56,216 nucleotides of DNA from an uncultured Acetatifactor sp. (lineage in GTDB: Bacteria > Bacillota > Clostridia > Lachnospirales > Lachnospiraceae): contig CANQEH010000019.1 in the NCBI GenBank assembly GCA_947594835.1, forward strand, positions 1 to 56,216, in the 5' to 3' direction. Both the position numbers and the translations under genes were made by a program. The notes beneath the pieces are model-generated. The model saw only the letters and a program-made list of their open reading frames with translations. It was not told the DNA's origin and did not search any database. This document shows positions 1-8,823 of the stretch, piece by piece (the stretch's first letter is position 1; every line of letters starts with the position of its first letter).

Positions 1-74
<74 letters not shown>

Positions 75-418
75 ATACATTCCCCTGTGTGCGGTTTTTC
101 GGGCCGGTCGTCTGACGTGCTTGCACGGTCAGGCGGACGGTCTGGAAAAACCATAGACAGGGCTAAGTCAATGAAATAGGCCTGCGGCCTATGAATTGGC
201 TTGGCACTGCGCACACAAACATTTCGTGTTTTCCCTTCCAGAATCCTCTGGCTTATCCTAATTACTGTTAGGTTTTGTTCTCTGAATTTTCTCCAGCCTT
301 CCGCTTCGGTTTCCCTCCGCTTCGGCTGGTTTGGAATTTTCAGGGTTGCATTACTGTTTATTTGTCAAGGTTCAGCTTTTACAAAACATATGAGACATCC
401 ATCCGAATGTCCCACAAA
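75..418 (-). other. rRNA leader between tRNA-Ser and 16S, no gene
   Basis: This ~340-nt stretch has no convincing coding sequence. On the minus strand it holds a hairpin at 293-329 (CCAGCC/GGCTGG ends) whose loop side contains a 9-nt direct repeat (CCGCTTCGG at 301-309 and 317-325). A TTGACA hexamer lies at 363-368 but has no good -10 at 16-18 nt, so it is not called a promoter. The short inverted repeat around 177-191 (TAGGCC/GGCCTA) is typical of processed rRNA leaders. I infer a structured pre-rRNA leader. Confidence 0.55.
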
Positions 419-507
419 CGGAGAAGGAGGGATTTGAACCCTCGCGCCGCTATTAACGACCTGCACCCTTTCCAGGGGTGTCCCTTCGACCACTTGGGTA
501 CTTCTCC
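419..507 (-). tRNA. tRNA-Ser(GGA)
   Basis: The reverse complement folds as a class II tRNA: acceptor GGAGAAG/CTTCTCC, anticodon loop CTGGAAA with anticodon GGA, a long variable arm, and T arm GGGTTCAAATCCC. G at 419 is the serine discriminator. The 3' CCA is not encoded. It lies 59 nt downstream of tRNA-Ser(UGA) and before the 16S gene in the same direction. Confidence 0.95.
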
Positions 508-566
508 AAGCAAGTTGAATCTAAAAAAACTATGAAATAAGAGGGCCTGCCGCATCTGTCCCTCAA

Positions 567-652
567 CGGAGAGAGTGGGATTCGAACCCACGCGCCCTTG
601 CGGACAAACGGTTTTCAAGACCGCCTCGTTATGACCACTTCGATATCTCTCC
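567..652 (-). tRNA. tRNA-Ser(UGA)
   Basis: Class II serine tRNA: acceptor GGAGAGA/TCTCTCC, anticodon loop CTTGAAA with anticodon TGA, variable arm, T arm GTGGGTTCGAATCCCAC, discriminator G, CCA not encoded. It is the first gene after the promoter at 684-712 and precedes tRNA-Ser(GGA) and the 16S gene. Confidence 0.95.
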
Positions 653-683
653 AAGCGTGCCATCCAACTTGACGGCAACGATT

Positions 684-712
684 ATTTTATCAAAAAGCCG
701 TCCCACTGTCAA
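684..712 (-). promoter_or_regulatory. Promoter of tRNA-Ser pair
   Basis: On the minus strand TTGACA (707-712) and TAAAAT (684-689) are separated by exactly 17 nt, a near-consensus sigma-A promoter about 30 nt upstream of tRNA-Ser(UGA). It may also feed the downstream rRNA operon. Confidence 0.85.
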
Positions 713-757
713 TTGTTTTTTTACAAAAGATGTCAACAAAAAATTAAAAAATTGCTA

Positions 758-796
758 CCAAAAAACAGGAAGGCTTACGCCCTCCTGTTTTTGGCT
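758..796 (-). terminator. Terminator of the sugar importer operon
   Basis: Downstream of the last permease the minus strand reads CCAAAAACAGGAGGGC, a short TAAG-type loop, then a matching arm ending in a run of T. The stem is strong and A/U flanked, an ordinary intrinsic terminator. Confidence 0.85.
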
Positions 797-805
797 TCAG
801 GCCTC

Positions 806-1678
806 TTACTCTTTTACCGCTCCAACGTTCACACCCTTCACGAAATAGTCCTGACAGAAGGGATACAGGATCATAAAAGGAATGATCGCCACGATGATGG
901 CCGCGTTCTGTATGGTGTTGGGAGACAGGCCTACCTCCGTAGGCAGGTCGCTGTCCATGACCATGTTGCGCAGCTTCATCTGGAAGTTGAACAGCTTGTT
1001 GTCAGTGATATACAGACGGAAGTTGGTATAGTCATTCCAGTAGCCCACTGCAAACATCAGTCCGATCGCTGCAAGCGCCGCCTTGGAAAGGGGCAGCACG
1101 ATCTTGATGAAAATCCCCATGGGGGTGCAGCCGTCCAGCTTTGCCGACTCATACAGGGATGCGGGGATTCCTTCAAAAAAGTTCCGCATCAGCACCAGAT
1201 TGTAAACGTTCATGGCAAGGGGCAGGATAACCGACCAAAGGGTGTTGGTCAGATGCAGGTTCCGCATCACGATATAGGTCGGGATCATACCGCCGGAGAA
1301 CAGCATGGTAAACAACAGCATCCAGGAAAACAGGTTTCTTCCCGGCATCTCCCACTGGATCAGCACATAGGCTCCCAGCGTAGACAAAACCAGACCCATC
1401 AGACTGCCCGCCACCGTCACCAGAATGGAAATCAAAAACGGCACATACAGGTTCGAGCGGGTCGCCACCATCTTGTACGCGCTCAGTGTAAACTCCTTGG
1501 GCCACAGCCGCATTCCGTACCCAGCGGTGCCATCCAGAGAGTCCACCAGCACTTTCCAGATCGGGATCAGGATAAAGATGGAGATGAGGATGAAAACAAT
1601 CGTATTCACCACGGTAAAAGCGGTTATCTTCGTCTTCGGCTTTACATATACAGCTTTTCTAGCATTCTCTTCACTCAT
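806..1678 (-). CDS. Carbohydrate ABC transporter permease (LplC/YtcP type)
   Basis: A 290-residue inner-membrane permease of the CUT1/MalG class. It has an N-terminal transmembrane segment (about 20-42), several more up to 270, and the cytoplasmic EAA loop near 175-205 (EGIPASLYESAKLDG) that contacts the ATPase. The start is supported by GGAGGG 6 nt upstream. It lies 13 nt after the partner permease and is the last gene of the three-gene operon. No ATPase is encoded here; Lpl/Ytc systems usually share a distant MsmX-like ATPase. YtcP relatives of Bacillus import pectin-derived oligosaccharides, which fits the uronate genes elsewhere in the window, but the substrate is inferred. Confidence 0.9.
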   Translation of the reverse strand: MSEENARKAVYVKPKTKITAFTVVNTIVFILISIFILIPIWKVLVDSLDGTAGYGMRLWPKEFTLSAYKMVATRSNLYVPFLISILVTVAGSLMGLVLSTLGAYVLIQWEMPGRNLFSWMLLFTMLFSGGMIPTYIVMRNLHLTNTLWSVILPLAMNVYNLVLMRNFFEGIPASLYESAKLDGCTPMGIFIKIVLPLSKAALAAIGLMFAVGYWNDYTNFRLYITDNKLFNFQMKLRNMVMDSDLPTEVGLSPNTIQNAAIIVAIIPFMILYPFCQDYFVKGVNVGAVKE

Positions 1679-1691
1679 TCTGTTCCCTCCT

Positions 1692-3128
1692 TTACACGAT
1701 GCCGCGGCCGCGGACTTTCTTGCTGGCCTTATTGCAGATCAACACCAGCACACAGGCGACTACCGAACGGAACAGGCCCACCGCTGTGGTATAGCCGTAG
1801 TTGGCTGCACCGGAGGAGAAGGACTGTCTGTAAATGTAAGTCTGCAATACATCCGCCGTGTCATATACGGAAGGATTGTACATAACGAATACGGATTCAA
1901 ACAGGTTCATCACCTTTGCCAGGTTTAAGATAAACACGGTGATAATGGTGTTCGCCAGTGCCGGCAGGGTGATGTAGCGCATCCTGGCCAGACGGTTTGC
2001 GCCGTCGATCTGGGCCGCCTCATACAGGTCGGGGCTGATGCCGGACAAGGTCGCCAGGAACAGGATCGTTCCCCAGCCGGTGTCCTTCCAGATGTTTACC
2101 AGGTAGTACACGCCCCTCCACAGGGAAGGCGTGGTCAAAAACTCGATGGGCTTTTCAATCGCGCCCATGCTGATCAATAACTGGTTGATCATACCTGCGT
2201 CGGAAGCGGAAGTCAGCATCTTAAAGATGGAAGCCACCACCACCCAGGACATGAAATGGGGCAGATAAATAATGGTCTGCACCGTCTTCTTGAAGTAGAT
2301 GTTTCTGATCTCGTTTAAGAGCAGGGATACCAGTACGGCCATAAACGTATTCAGAACCAGCTTGACGATCGACAGCCGCAGGGTGTTGACAAAAGCCCTG
2401 GAAAACTGCTCCTTCGCCAGCATGGACAGATCGGAGAGGCCGAACATATCCACAAACTGCTTGATACCCACATAGGTGGGAGCCTGCCCGGAGACATAGT
2501 CTGTAAAGGCGTACCGCAGTCCAGCCATGGGCAGATAGTTAAAGATAAAGAGGAAGATCAGCACCGGCAGGAACATGAGATAAAATCCTCTGTAAATATA
2601 GATTCTCTGCCATACCGTCTTGTTTCCGGTGTACTGGAAATCCAGGTCTCCGCGCTGCCGCTTCTTTGCCTGGGCGTTCTTGTTCACATCTAAGAAGCAG
2701 CCCGCCACGCCCACAATGGTGCCCACGATGACGATAATGCCGGCCAGGCCGTTTTCCATGCCCGGCGCGCCGTGACGGCTGCAGATGCTGTTATATGTAA
2801 CTCCATAGACCACAGCGGCCAGCACCGTCGTGGGAATGGACCATTTTTCCAATTTGATCGCGCATAGGATAACGGACGCCACCAACAGCAGCATGAACAA
2901 ATACCAGACAAACGGCTGCTCATAGTTCATCAGGCCGTAGGCGGGCGTAAATTTCTTGAGGGAATCAGAGTTCTGGATCGCAGGGAACAGTCCGCCCACG
3001 AAGGAGATGACCGCGCCTGCAATAGCAATCGGATAAATATTCTTTTGGGGTTTTACCACAGCTTTCCCACATTTGGGACAGCGGGGCGCCCTTTTGGGTA
3101 TTTCGGCGTTACAATTCTGACAAAGCAT
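1692..3128 (-). CDS. ABC sugar permease (LplB/YteP type) with N-terminal zinc ribbon
   Basis: The C-terminal ~300 residues are a CUT1 permease (MalF side) with an EAA loop (LYEAAQIDGANRLARM). In front are a treble-clef-like zinc ribbon (Cys3, Cys6, Cys17, Cys20 in the 478-residue form) and three or four extra hydrophobic segments, about 150 residues more than the usual ~310-residue LplB. I chose the ATG at 3128: GGGGGAAGG lies 7 nt before it, and zinc ribbons of this kind normally start at the first CxxC. A longer form from 3215 also has a GGAG, but its extra 29 codons overlie a hairpin. The role of the ribbon is unknown; it could sense metal or redox state or bind a regulator. Confidence 0.85.
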   Translation of the reverse strand: MLCQNCNAEIPKRAPRCPKCGKAVVKPQKNIYPIAIAGAVISFVGGLFPAIQNSDSLKKFTPAYGLMNYEQPFVWYLFMLLLVASVILCAIKLEKWSIPTTVLAAVVYGVTYNSICSRHGAPGMENGLAGIIVIVGTIVGVAGCFLDVNKNAQAKKRQRGDLDFQYTGNKTVWQRIYIYRGFYLMFLPVLIFLFIFNYLPMAGLRYAFTDYVSGQAPTYVGIKQFVDMFGLSDLSMLAKEQFSRAFVNTLRLSIVKLVLNTFMAVLVSLLLNEIRNIYFKKTVQTIIYLPHFMSWVVVASIFKMLTSASDAGMINQLLISMGAIEKPIEFLTTPSLWRGVYYLVNIWKDTGWGTILFLATLSGISPDLYEAAQIDGANRLARMRYITLPALANTIITVFILNLAKVMNLFESVFVMYNPSVYDTADVLQTYIYRQSFSSGAANYGYTTAVGLFRSVVACVLVLICNKASKKVRGRGIV

Positions 3129-3177
3129 AGGCATACCTTCCCCCGTTCTGCTTGATTTTGTGTAAAGAGAGGTATAA

Positions 3178-3211
3178 CCGGACAATATCGGGACGCGCCC
3201 GATATTGCCGG
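3178..3211 (-). other. Intercistronic stem-loop between binding protein and permease
   Basis: CAATATCGGG/CCCGATATTG pairs perfectly, extended after a single bulged A by CCGG/CCGG, with a 5-nt loop. No T-run follows on the minus strand, so it is not a standard terminator. Such hairpins after solute-binding-protein genes commonly protect the upstream mRNA and lower permease expression. Its presence also argues against the upstream start for the permease. Confidence 0.75.
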
Positions 3212-3252
3212 CCATACGTTAAGTCACTCCTGGTTTCTTTCAAAAAGCCTGA

Positions 3253-4857
3253 TTAGTTGTTGAAGGAAGCTGCGACTGCATCGCTGATAGCGCCATAGTT
3301 TTTAACATAGTCGTCAATTGCTTCCTGTCCGGTCATCTCGCCCTGGGTAACCTTGGTGATGTACTCTACCTTCTTATCCATCAGGTCGGAGAAGTTTGCA
3401 CGGTACTCCTCGGAGGAGTTCAGCTCAGGCGCAGGTGCGCAGTTCTCGTTGAACATATTGAAGGACTCGTCGATTACGGCGTCTGCGGGAACATAAGGAT
3501 CTGTGCCGCTGAAGTTAGCAATCTTCAAGTTTGCCTCAAACAGGTTCTTCTGGGTCTTGGACTCTTTATCGGTGCCTGCAGTTGCCTCGCTGGGAAGCCC
3601 GTCGATTGTGGTGTGGTCAGCATTCCACTCATAGTGAACGCCCTCTACGCCATACATCCACAGCATCTGTACATCGCCGCCATCCAGAATCGGGTCGATG
3701 AAATACTTAAACACGCCCTCAGGGTTCTGGCAGGAGCTGGTGATGCAGATCATGGGAGAAAGTCTCTCCATGTAACCGCCCAGCTCTTTGATTGCGGGAA
3801 GGTTCCACAGTTCGTCGTCAAGGCCTGCCTCGTTTAACTTGCTCTTTAAGGTGTAAGCCCAGGTGCCTGCCCAGTAAGTAAATACGCCGAAGTCGTCAGC
3901 AAAGAACTTGTTGCGCACGTCGCTGGTGGAAGGGCCCTCGAAGATGGTCTTCTCTAACAGGCCGTTCTCGTTTGCCCATGCCAGTCTGTCCATTGCCTCA
4001 GCCATCTCGGGCTGGGTGAAGCCGTCTACCCATACGCCGTCAGCGTTCTTATAGAAGTCAGGGTATGCGCTCTGGTAGAACTCAGGCAGATAGTTGGTGA
4101 AAGGAGCCTCGCCTGCATTCAGGATACCTGCTGCCAGCACGGGCGCCTTGCCGCCGTTTGCCTCTTTCATGGCAAGCAGGAATTCCTGATAGCCTGCCCA
4201 GTCGGTGGGAAGCGCATCTGCGCTCTCATAGCCTGCGTTCTTTGCCCAGGCTGCCTTTACATAGGTGATACATCCGTTGCCGCGGGCGGGATACATACCA
4301 TAGATCCCCTTGTTTCCGTCAGGGCCTGCGGTATACCACTGCTCGATGATGAGAGGAGCGGCCTCGGTCAGTCTGCCGGAGTTTGCGGTGTCGGAATTGT
4401 TCCACGCGTCGGTCATATTCCACAGGTTGCCCTGTGCTGCATAGGATGCGTAGTAGTTGGAAGGAAGCAGCACAACGTCTGCGATGGTGCTCATATCGTT
4501 GAATGCGATACCAACCTGCTCGCCATATCCGCTGTGGTCAGGGCGTACCCACTCTACATGAAGGCCCAGAGCTGCGTCCAGCGCCTCATAGAACGCCTCT
4601 GCGTAGTTCTCGCCCTCTTTGAATACAGTGCCGTCCCACATAACCTTGATGGTCTCGGGCTTTACAACCTCAGCGGCTGCCCCCCCGTCCTCTGCGGCGG
4701 GCGTAGCTTCTGTGCTGGGCTCTGCCGTAGCGGCGCCAGTGTCGCCGGTGGTGTCTCCTGTATTGCTGCCGCTGCCTTCAGGGTTACCGCAGGCTGCCAG
4801 GGAGAACACCATGCTTCCCGCAAGAAGGGAAGCGATGATCTTGTTCACGTTTTTCAT
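3253..4857 (-). CDS. Extracellular solute-binding lipoprotein of sugar ABC importer
   Basis: A 534-residue secreted lipoprotein. Residues 1-23 form a signal peptide ending in the lipobox LAAC (Cys23), followed by a Gly/Ser/Thr/Ala-rich linker to about residue 65 and then a large periplasmic-binding-protein fold. AAGGAGGA about 7 nt upstream supports the start. It is the first gene of the operon with two Lpl-type permeases, so it should capture an oligosaccharide at the cell surface. Length and partners match LplA/YtcQ proteins, some of which bind rhamnogalacturonan or galacturonide oligomers. The substrate is inferred from shared operator-like sites with the uxa genes. Confidence 0.9.
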   Translation of the reverse strand: MKNVNKIIASLLAGSMVFSLAACGNPEGSGSNTGDTTGDTGAATAEPSTEATPAAEDGGAAAEVVKPETIKVMWDGTVFKEGENYAEAFYEALDAALGLHVEWVRPDHSGYGEQVGIAFNDMSTIADVVLLPSNYYASYAAQGNLWNMTDAWNNSDTANSGRLTEAAPLIIEQWYTAGPDGNKGIYGMYPARGNGCITYVKAAWAKNAGYESADALPTDWAGYQEFLLAMKEANGGKAPVLAAGILNAGEAPFTNYLPEFYQSAYPDFYKNADGVWVDGFTQPEMAEAMDRLAWANENGLLEKTIFEGPSTSDVRNKFFADDFGVFTYWAGTWAYTLKSKLNEAGLDDELWNLPAIKELGGYMERLSPMICITSSCQNPEGVFKYFIDPILDGGDVQMLWMYGVEGVHYEWNADHTTIDGLPSEATAGTDKESKTQKNLFEANLKIANFSGTDPYVPADAVIDESFNMFNENCAPAPELNSSEEYRANFSDLMDKKVEYITKVTQGEMTGQEAIDDYVKNYGAISDAVAASFNN

Positions 4858-4880
4858 AACAGAACATCCTCCTTAAATAA

Positions 4881-4894
4881 TGTAAGTGTTTACA
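4881..4894. promoter_or_regulatory. LacI-type operator candidate in importer leader
   Basis: TGTAAGTGTTTACA is a TGTAA-N4-TTACA palindrome between the promoter and the ribosome binding site of the binding-protein gene. It matches the arms of the sites at uxaB and at the LacI gene. It overlaps a longer palindrome at 4884-4901 (AAGTGTTT/AAACACTT), so another regulator is possible. Confidence 0.6.
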
Positions 4895-4941
4895 AACACT
4901 TTGTTTTGCCATAGATTTTCTTCGCCATCTACAGCACTTTA

Positions 4942-4970
4942 AATTTATCATATATTCAATGATTTAACAA
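4942..4970 (-). promoter_or_regulatory. Promoter of the sugar importer operon
   Basis: TTGTTA (4965-4970) and TAAATT (4942-4947) are 17 nt apart on the minus strand in an AT-rich stretch about 85 nt before the binding-protein start. It is weak, as expected for a regulated promoter. Other overlapping -10 choices exist in TATATGATAAATT. Confidence 0.55.
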
Positions 4971-5063
4971 GTACTATTTTATTTTATTTTTATTTTTTTG
5001 TGCAAGTTGCCTGTTTGAAAACTATATTTTGTGCTTTTTTATGTGTTTTCAATGTATTTTCAT

Positions 5064-5077
5064 TGTAAGCGCTTCCA
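5064..5077. promoter_or_regulatory. cre-like / LacI-family operator upstream of importer
   Basis: TGTAAGCGCTTCCA matches the CcpA cre pattern closely (core AAGCGCTT) and also differs from the TGTAA-N4-TTACA sites by one arm base. It lies about 95 nt upstream of the -35. Either CcpA or the local LacI regulator could bind; the sequence does not decide. Confidence 0.6.
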
Positions 5078-5089
5078 TTTTGGTACAAT

Positions 5090-6214
5090 TTACCCGGCCT
5101 GAACCGCCATTTTGCTCTGTTCCATCAAAAACGCTTCCACCTGTCTGACAATCAGCACTTCCCGGATGTATTCCTCCCCGTAGGCTTCCACGAACTCCGC
5201 GGAGGAGCCATAACCGTAATTCCCGGCCAGCTCCGCCACGCCCCGGCTGTAATCCTCGTCCGTAAACGTCATCCCCTCCGCCCGGAAGATTTCCACCGCC
5301 GCGTAAATCCTTTCCAGCTCCGCCCGGGCATATTCGTAGGCTTTTTCATGGAACTGCGCGTCGGTCATCCCCTGGATCTCTTCCATGTACTGGTCGTAAG
5401 TATAGCTGTAATAGGTGGCGTAGTATTCAAACTGCTCCCTGGTCTTCTGATAATAATTCTCCGCGTTTTCCGCCAGGACGTCCTGGGGCAGCTCCTGAAA
5501 AGTACAGCCATCCAGAATGCTCTCCCACAGTCCGTCCCGGTAGCTTTTTTCCTGGGTCTCTTTTTCTTCCGCGCACATCTGTTCATACAGATGCTCCTTG
5601 TAATCGTCGGCGTCGGTATAGGCGCCGCCGCTCATGGCCGCCGCCACTTCGTCCCCCCAGACTGCGCTCTGCGTCTCGCCGTAAATATAGTTGACCGTCA
5701 CATGGAAGATGGCCGTCCTGCCCTCCAGTCCCGTAAACTCCGTGTCCTCCTTAAACGCGCAGGATAAGTCGTAGGTATTGCCCGGCTGTTTCCCCACCAG
5801 CTGCCCGTCCAGCGCCGGATGGATCGCCCCGGCGCCCACCACATAGGAGACGTCCTGGCCCGCAAGGGCCTCCTGGTTCTCCCCGTCCACGGTGGTGGTG
5901 AAATTGAGGTTCACCGTATCCCCCTCCTGTACTGCCCGGTCGGTGATCTGCACAGGGACCGCATACAGATAATTATATGCCTCCACCGTCTGCGCCATCC
6001 TCTCCTCTAACTCCTCCTGGGAAACTTCCGCCTCCTCCACCGGGATTTCAAACCCCGCGTACTGTCCCAGCGTCACATAGGCCGAATAATCCGCAAGCGG
6101 CGCGGTCTGTGTGAGCATCTCCACAGACGTCTCCTCCTGCTTCTGGCTGCCGCAGCCTGTCAGAACCGCCGCCATGATGCATCCCGTCAAAAAAATTGCC
6201 TTCCTGTTTTCCAT
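5090..6214 (-). CDS. Trigger-factor-like peptidyl-prolyl isomerase lipoprotein
   Basis: A 374-residue lipoprotein with a short signal peptide and lipobox LTGC near residue 21. Residues ~40-180 resemble the trigger factor/FKBP PPIase region (GDTVNLNFTTTVDG, then VVGAGAIHPALDGQLVG), and the remainder is helical like the trigger factor C-domain. The ribosome-binding N-domain is absent and replaced by the lipid anchor, so it probably folds exported proteins outside the membrane. The ATG at 6214 has AGGAG 7 nt upstream; the ATG two codons earlier is too close to it. It is the last gene of the run that includes ispD and tsaD. Confidence 0.8.
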   Translation of the reverse strand: MENRKAIFLTGCIMAAVLTGCGSQKQEETSVEMLTQTAPLADYSAYVTLGQYAGFEIPVEEAEVSQEELEERMAQTVEAYNYLYAVPVQITDRAVQEGDTVNLNFTTTVDGENQEALAGQDVSYVVGAGAIHPALDGQLVGKQPGNTYDLSCAFKEDTEFTGLEGRTAIFHVTVNYIYGETQSAVWGDEVAAAMSGGAYTDADDYKEHLYEQMCAEEKETQEKSYRDGLWESILDGCTFQELPQDVLAENAENYYQKTREQFEYYATYYSYTYDQYMEEIQGMTDAQFHEKAYEYARAELERIYAAVEIFRAEGMTFTDEDYSRGVAELAGNYGYGSSAEFVEAYGEEYIREVLIVRQVEAFLMEQSKMAVQAG

Positions 6215-6312
6215 CCTCATACTCCTGGGGTGCTTTTACACACCCTGTTTTCAAACTTTTCTGTCTGTTCTTCAATGACCGGCTGCCTGATCCGGCATAG
6301 AAAATTTTCCCA

Positions 6313-7119
6313 TCAGCCGGCGCCGCCCTTCAAAAATGCCTCCGCCACCGCCAGATCCTCCGGCGTGGTGATCTTGATATTCTGATAGGAGCCCTCCACC
6401 AGCCTGACACGCGCCGCCGTATACCGCTCTACTACACCGGCGTCGTCGGTGACGGGCGGTCGTCCCGCCGCCCCGCCCTGGCCGGGCCGGTACTGCTCTC
6501 TCAGTCTGGCGTATGCCTCCATGATCAGCGCCGCATCAAAGACCTGGGGCGTCTGAATCGTCCATACCAGATTCCTGTCCGGGGTGGATGCCGCAAAGCC
6601 CTGTTCGTCCGCAAGCTTTACGGTATCCTTGGAGGGCATGGCAGCCACGCAGGCATGAAAGCGCCTGACTCCCTCATAGGTCCGCTCCAGAATCTCCTCT
6701 GTCAGAAAGGGCCTGGCGCTGTCATGGATAAAAATATAACCGTTGTCACCGGCCTCGGGCCCGTCCTTTTGCATCTTTCCATAAGCCTCCAGAGCGTTTG
6801 CCACCGACCAGCAGCGCTCGCTGCCCCCCGGCACAATCGCCCGGACTTTCGTAAAGCCATATCTCTCCAGGATCTCCCGGCGCACATACTCCTCTGCATC
6901 CCGTCCATCCCCCCGGCTTCCTCCCCCGGCCACCAGAATGCAGTCGTCTATGATCTGCGACCTCTCCAAGGCCTCCAGAGAATACCAGAGGATGGGCTTG
7001 CCGGCCAAGGGCATATACTGCTTTGCCTCGCCGCTCTTCATCCGGCTGCCGCTTCCTCCGGCCAGCACCACCGCGGTGCATCTCTTTTTTCCCGCTCTTC
7101 TGCTTCCACTCTCTTCCAT
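6313..7119 (-). CDS. ispD: 2-C-methyl-D-erythritol 4-phosphate cytidylyltransferase
   Basis: IspD transfers CMP from CTP to methylerythritol phosphate in the MEP isoprenoid pathway. Visible family signatures are the nucleotide-binding LAGGSGSRM near residue 19, KQYMPLAGKP, IHDSARPF in the middle, DRNLVWTIQTPQVF, TDDAGVVE and the C-terminal NIKITTPEDLAVAE. Length (268) is slightly above the usual ~230 because of a basic N-terminal tail and short insertions rich in Gly. It lies 52 nt after tsaD in the same direction. Confidence 0.92.
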   Translation of the reverse strand: MEESGSRRAGKKRCTAVVLAGGSGSRMKSGEAKQYMPLAGKPILWYSLEALERSQIIDDCILVAGGGSRGDGRDAEEYVRREILERYGFTKVRAIVPGGSERCWSVANALEAYGKMQKDGPEAGDNGYIFIHDSARPFLTEEILERTYEGVRRFHACVAAMPSKDTVKLADEQGFAASTPDRNLVWTIQTPQVFDAALIMEAYARLREQYRPGQGGAAGRPPVTDDAGVVERYTAARVRLVEGSYQNIKITTPEDLAVAEAFLKGGAG

Positions 7120-7171
7120 GCTCTCACCAACCCCGCCGGGACTTTGCGTTTTCCGGGCGTCCCTGCGCCCT

Positions 7172-8224
7172 TCAGAAATGACTGCCGCCCTCTGCTGCCC
7201 CCAGCTTCAGGTTGGGCACCGCGTTGAGATCCAGGCCGTGGCGGACGCCTTTTAAGTACTCGTAATAGGCCGCGGCGCCGATCATGGCCGCATTGTCGGT
7301 ACAATAGACGGGGGAGGGGTGATAGAAGCGGATCTTTTTCTCTTCGCACGCCGCGGCAAACGCCTCCCGCAGGGAGGAATTGGAGGCCACCCCGCCCGCT
7401 ATGGCAAATTTTCCGTACCCGTAAGCCTCTGCGCCGCGCAGGGAGTGTTCCACCAGCACGTCCACCACCGCTTTCTGGAACGAAGCCGCCACGTCCGCCT
7501 TTGAAATTTCCTCCCCTTTCATCTGGCAGGCGTTTAAGTAATTGAGCACCGCCGACTTCAGACCGCTGAAGCTGAAATCGTATTCGTTCTGGGCCACCTT
7601 TGCCCTGGGGAAAAAGATGGCCTCCGGGTTTCCCTCCCTGGCGAGCCTGTCGATCTTCGGCCCCCCGGGGTACCCCAGGCCGATGGCCCGGGCCACCTTG
7701 TCAAAGGCTTCCCCCGCCGCGTCGTCCCGGGTTCTTCCCATGATCTCATAGTCGCCGTAGTCCTTCACCGCCACCAGATGGGAATGGCCGCCGGAAGCCA
7801 CCAGGCATACAAAAGGCGGCTCTAAGTCCGGATATTCAATGTAATTTGCGCTGATATGGCCGCTTATGTGGTGGACGCCGACCAGGGGCTTTCCCGCGGC
7901 AAAGCTGGCCGCCTTGGCAAAAGAAGTGCCCACTAAAAGCGGGCCCACCAGCCCCGGCCCGTAGGTCACCGCCACCGCCGTCATATCGCGAAGCGTCATC
8001 CCCGCCTGCGAGAGCGCCTCCTCCGTCACCTGGTTGATCTTCTCAATGTGCTTTCTGGATGCGATCTCCGGCACCACGCCGCCGTATCCGGCGTGAAGGT
8101 CGATTTGTGAAATAATAATATTGGACAGCACCTCTCTGCCGTTTTTTACCACAGATGCCGCCGTCTCGTCGCAGGAAGTCTCTATCGCAAGGATGTAGAC
8201 CTCCTTCCCTGCATTCTGGCCCAC
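7172..8224 (-). CDS. tsaD: tRNA N6-adenosine threonylcarbamoyltransferase
   Basis: TsaD attaches threonylcarbamoyl to A37 of ANN-decoding tRNAs, with TsaB and TsaE, both encoded upstream. It has the ASKHA-fold opening [16 protein letters not shown], the metal-binding HHISGH motif, and ASGGHSHLV plus [12 protein letters not shown] further on. I place the start at GTG 8224, preceded by GGGGACAGG. A TTG at 8248 would overlap the upstream gene by 11 nt and is less likely. The product is about 350 residues, normal for the family. Confidence 0.93.
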   Translation of the reverse strand: MGQNAGKEVYILAIETSCDETAASVVKNGREVLSNIIISQIDLHAGYGGVVPEIASRKHIEKINQVTEEALSQAGMTLRDMTAVAVTYGPGLVGPLLVGTSFAKAASFAAGKPLVGVHHISGHISANYIEYPDLEPPFVCLVASGGHSHLVAVKDYGDYEIMGRTRDDAAGEAFDKVARAIGLGYPGGPKIDRLAREGNPEAIFFPRAKVAQNEYDFSFSGLKSAVLNYLNACQMKGEEISKADVAASFQKAVVDVLVEHSLRGAEAYGYGKFAIAGGVASNSSLREAFAAACEEKKIRFYHPSPVYCTDNAAMIGAAAYYEYLKGVRHGLDLNAVPNLKLGAAEGGSHF

Positions 8225-8237
8225 TTTCCTGTCCCCT

Positions 8238-8819
8238 TTAATCTTCAATCATCACCTGATCGGCATTTTCCCAGCCGTATATCTTCCAGAGCCTGTTTTC
8301 GTCCTTGCGCAGCAGATAGACCTTGCTCACCGATTTGGGCACGCCGCCGTCCATCACACTGTAATCGCAGTTCACCCTGGCAAACTCAAAGCCGTCTTCC
8401 TCAAAGACGTCCACGTTGACCGACGAAGCCACGCTGACGCCGGTGATGACCCGCTTGTCCCTGGCAAACTGCTCCACATCCGTCTTGAGCTGGATCAGGT
8501 AATCCTCCTCGCTGCCGTTGTGCGCCAGAAACTCGGCGTCGTATAGCCCCCTGGCCTGCAGGCCCAGCTGTTCCAGCTCCTCGTCTGTGGTGCTGTCGCT
8601 GTAAAAGCATTTTTCAATCTCCGTGTAATACCGGATCACCTCCCTGGGGGTACCCGGATAGTCGATGGACAGATCCCGGCACAGCACCTTCTGGACGGGG
8701 GTCAGCGCCGCTTCCCCCGCCGCCGTTTTGGCCCGGTCAGTCAGGAACGCATAAACCCCCACCGCGATCACCACCAGAACCAGCAGTATCACCGTGACCT
8801 TCACCGTCGTCTTTTTCAT
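8238..8819 (-). CDS. Membrane-anchored protein of unknown function (possibly DUF6715)
   Basis: A 193-residue protein with one N-terminal transmembrane segment (about 7-26) and an extracytoplasmic domain. The domain resembles an NTF2-like fold: [17 protein letters not shown], then strands ending [21 protein letters not shown] recall similar proteins in Lachnospiraceae (DUF6715) but cannot confirm the family. It starts 4 nt after rnz ends and runs up to tsaD, so it is co-expressed with tRNA-processing genes. No function is proposed. Confidence 0.7.
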   Translation of the reverse strand: MKKTTVKVTVILLVLVVIAVGVYAFLTDRAKTAAGEAALTPVQKVLCRDLSIDYPGTPREVIRYYTEIEKCFYSDSTTDEELEQLGLQARGLYDAEFLAHNGSEEDYLIQLKTDVEQFARDKRVITGVSVASSVNVDVFEEDGFEFARVNCDYSVMDGGVPKSVSKVYLLRKDENRLWKIYGWENADQVMIED

Positions 8820-8823
8820 CGCT

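Noticed and set aside
363..368. rRNA promoter at the TTGACA in the leader
   Set aside because: No -10 hexamer lies at 16-18 nt downstream on the minus strand.
713..1885. 390-residue plus-strand ORF across the permease genes
   Set aside because: It is the antisense shadow of two well-supported permease genes; composition is His/Gln/Arg-rich with no domain.
3129..3215. Upstream start of the zinc-ribbon permease
   Set aside because: The 29 extra codons overlie a near-perfect hairpin and family ribbons start at the first CxxC, although a GGAG is present.
5064..5077. Assigning this site to CcpA alone
   Set aside because: It fits cre but equally resembles the other three LacI-type sites, so one assignment is not justified.
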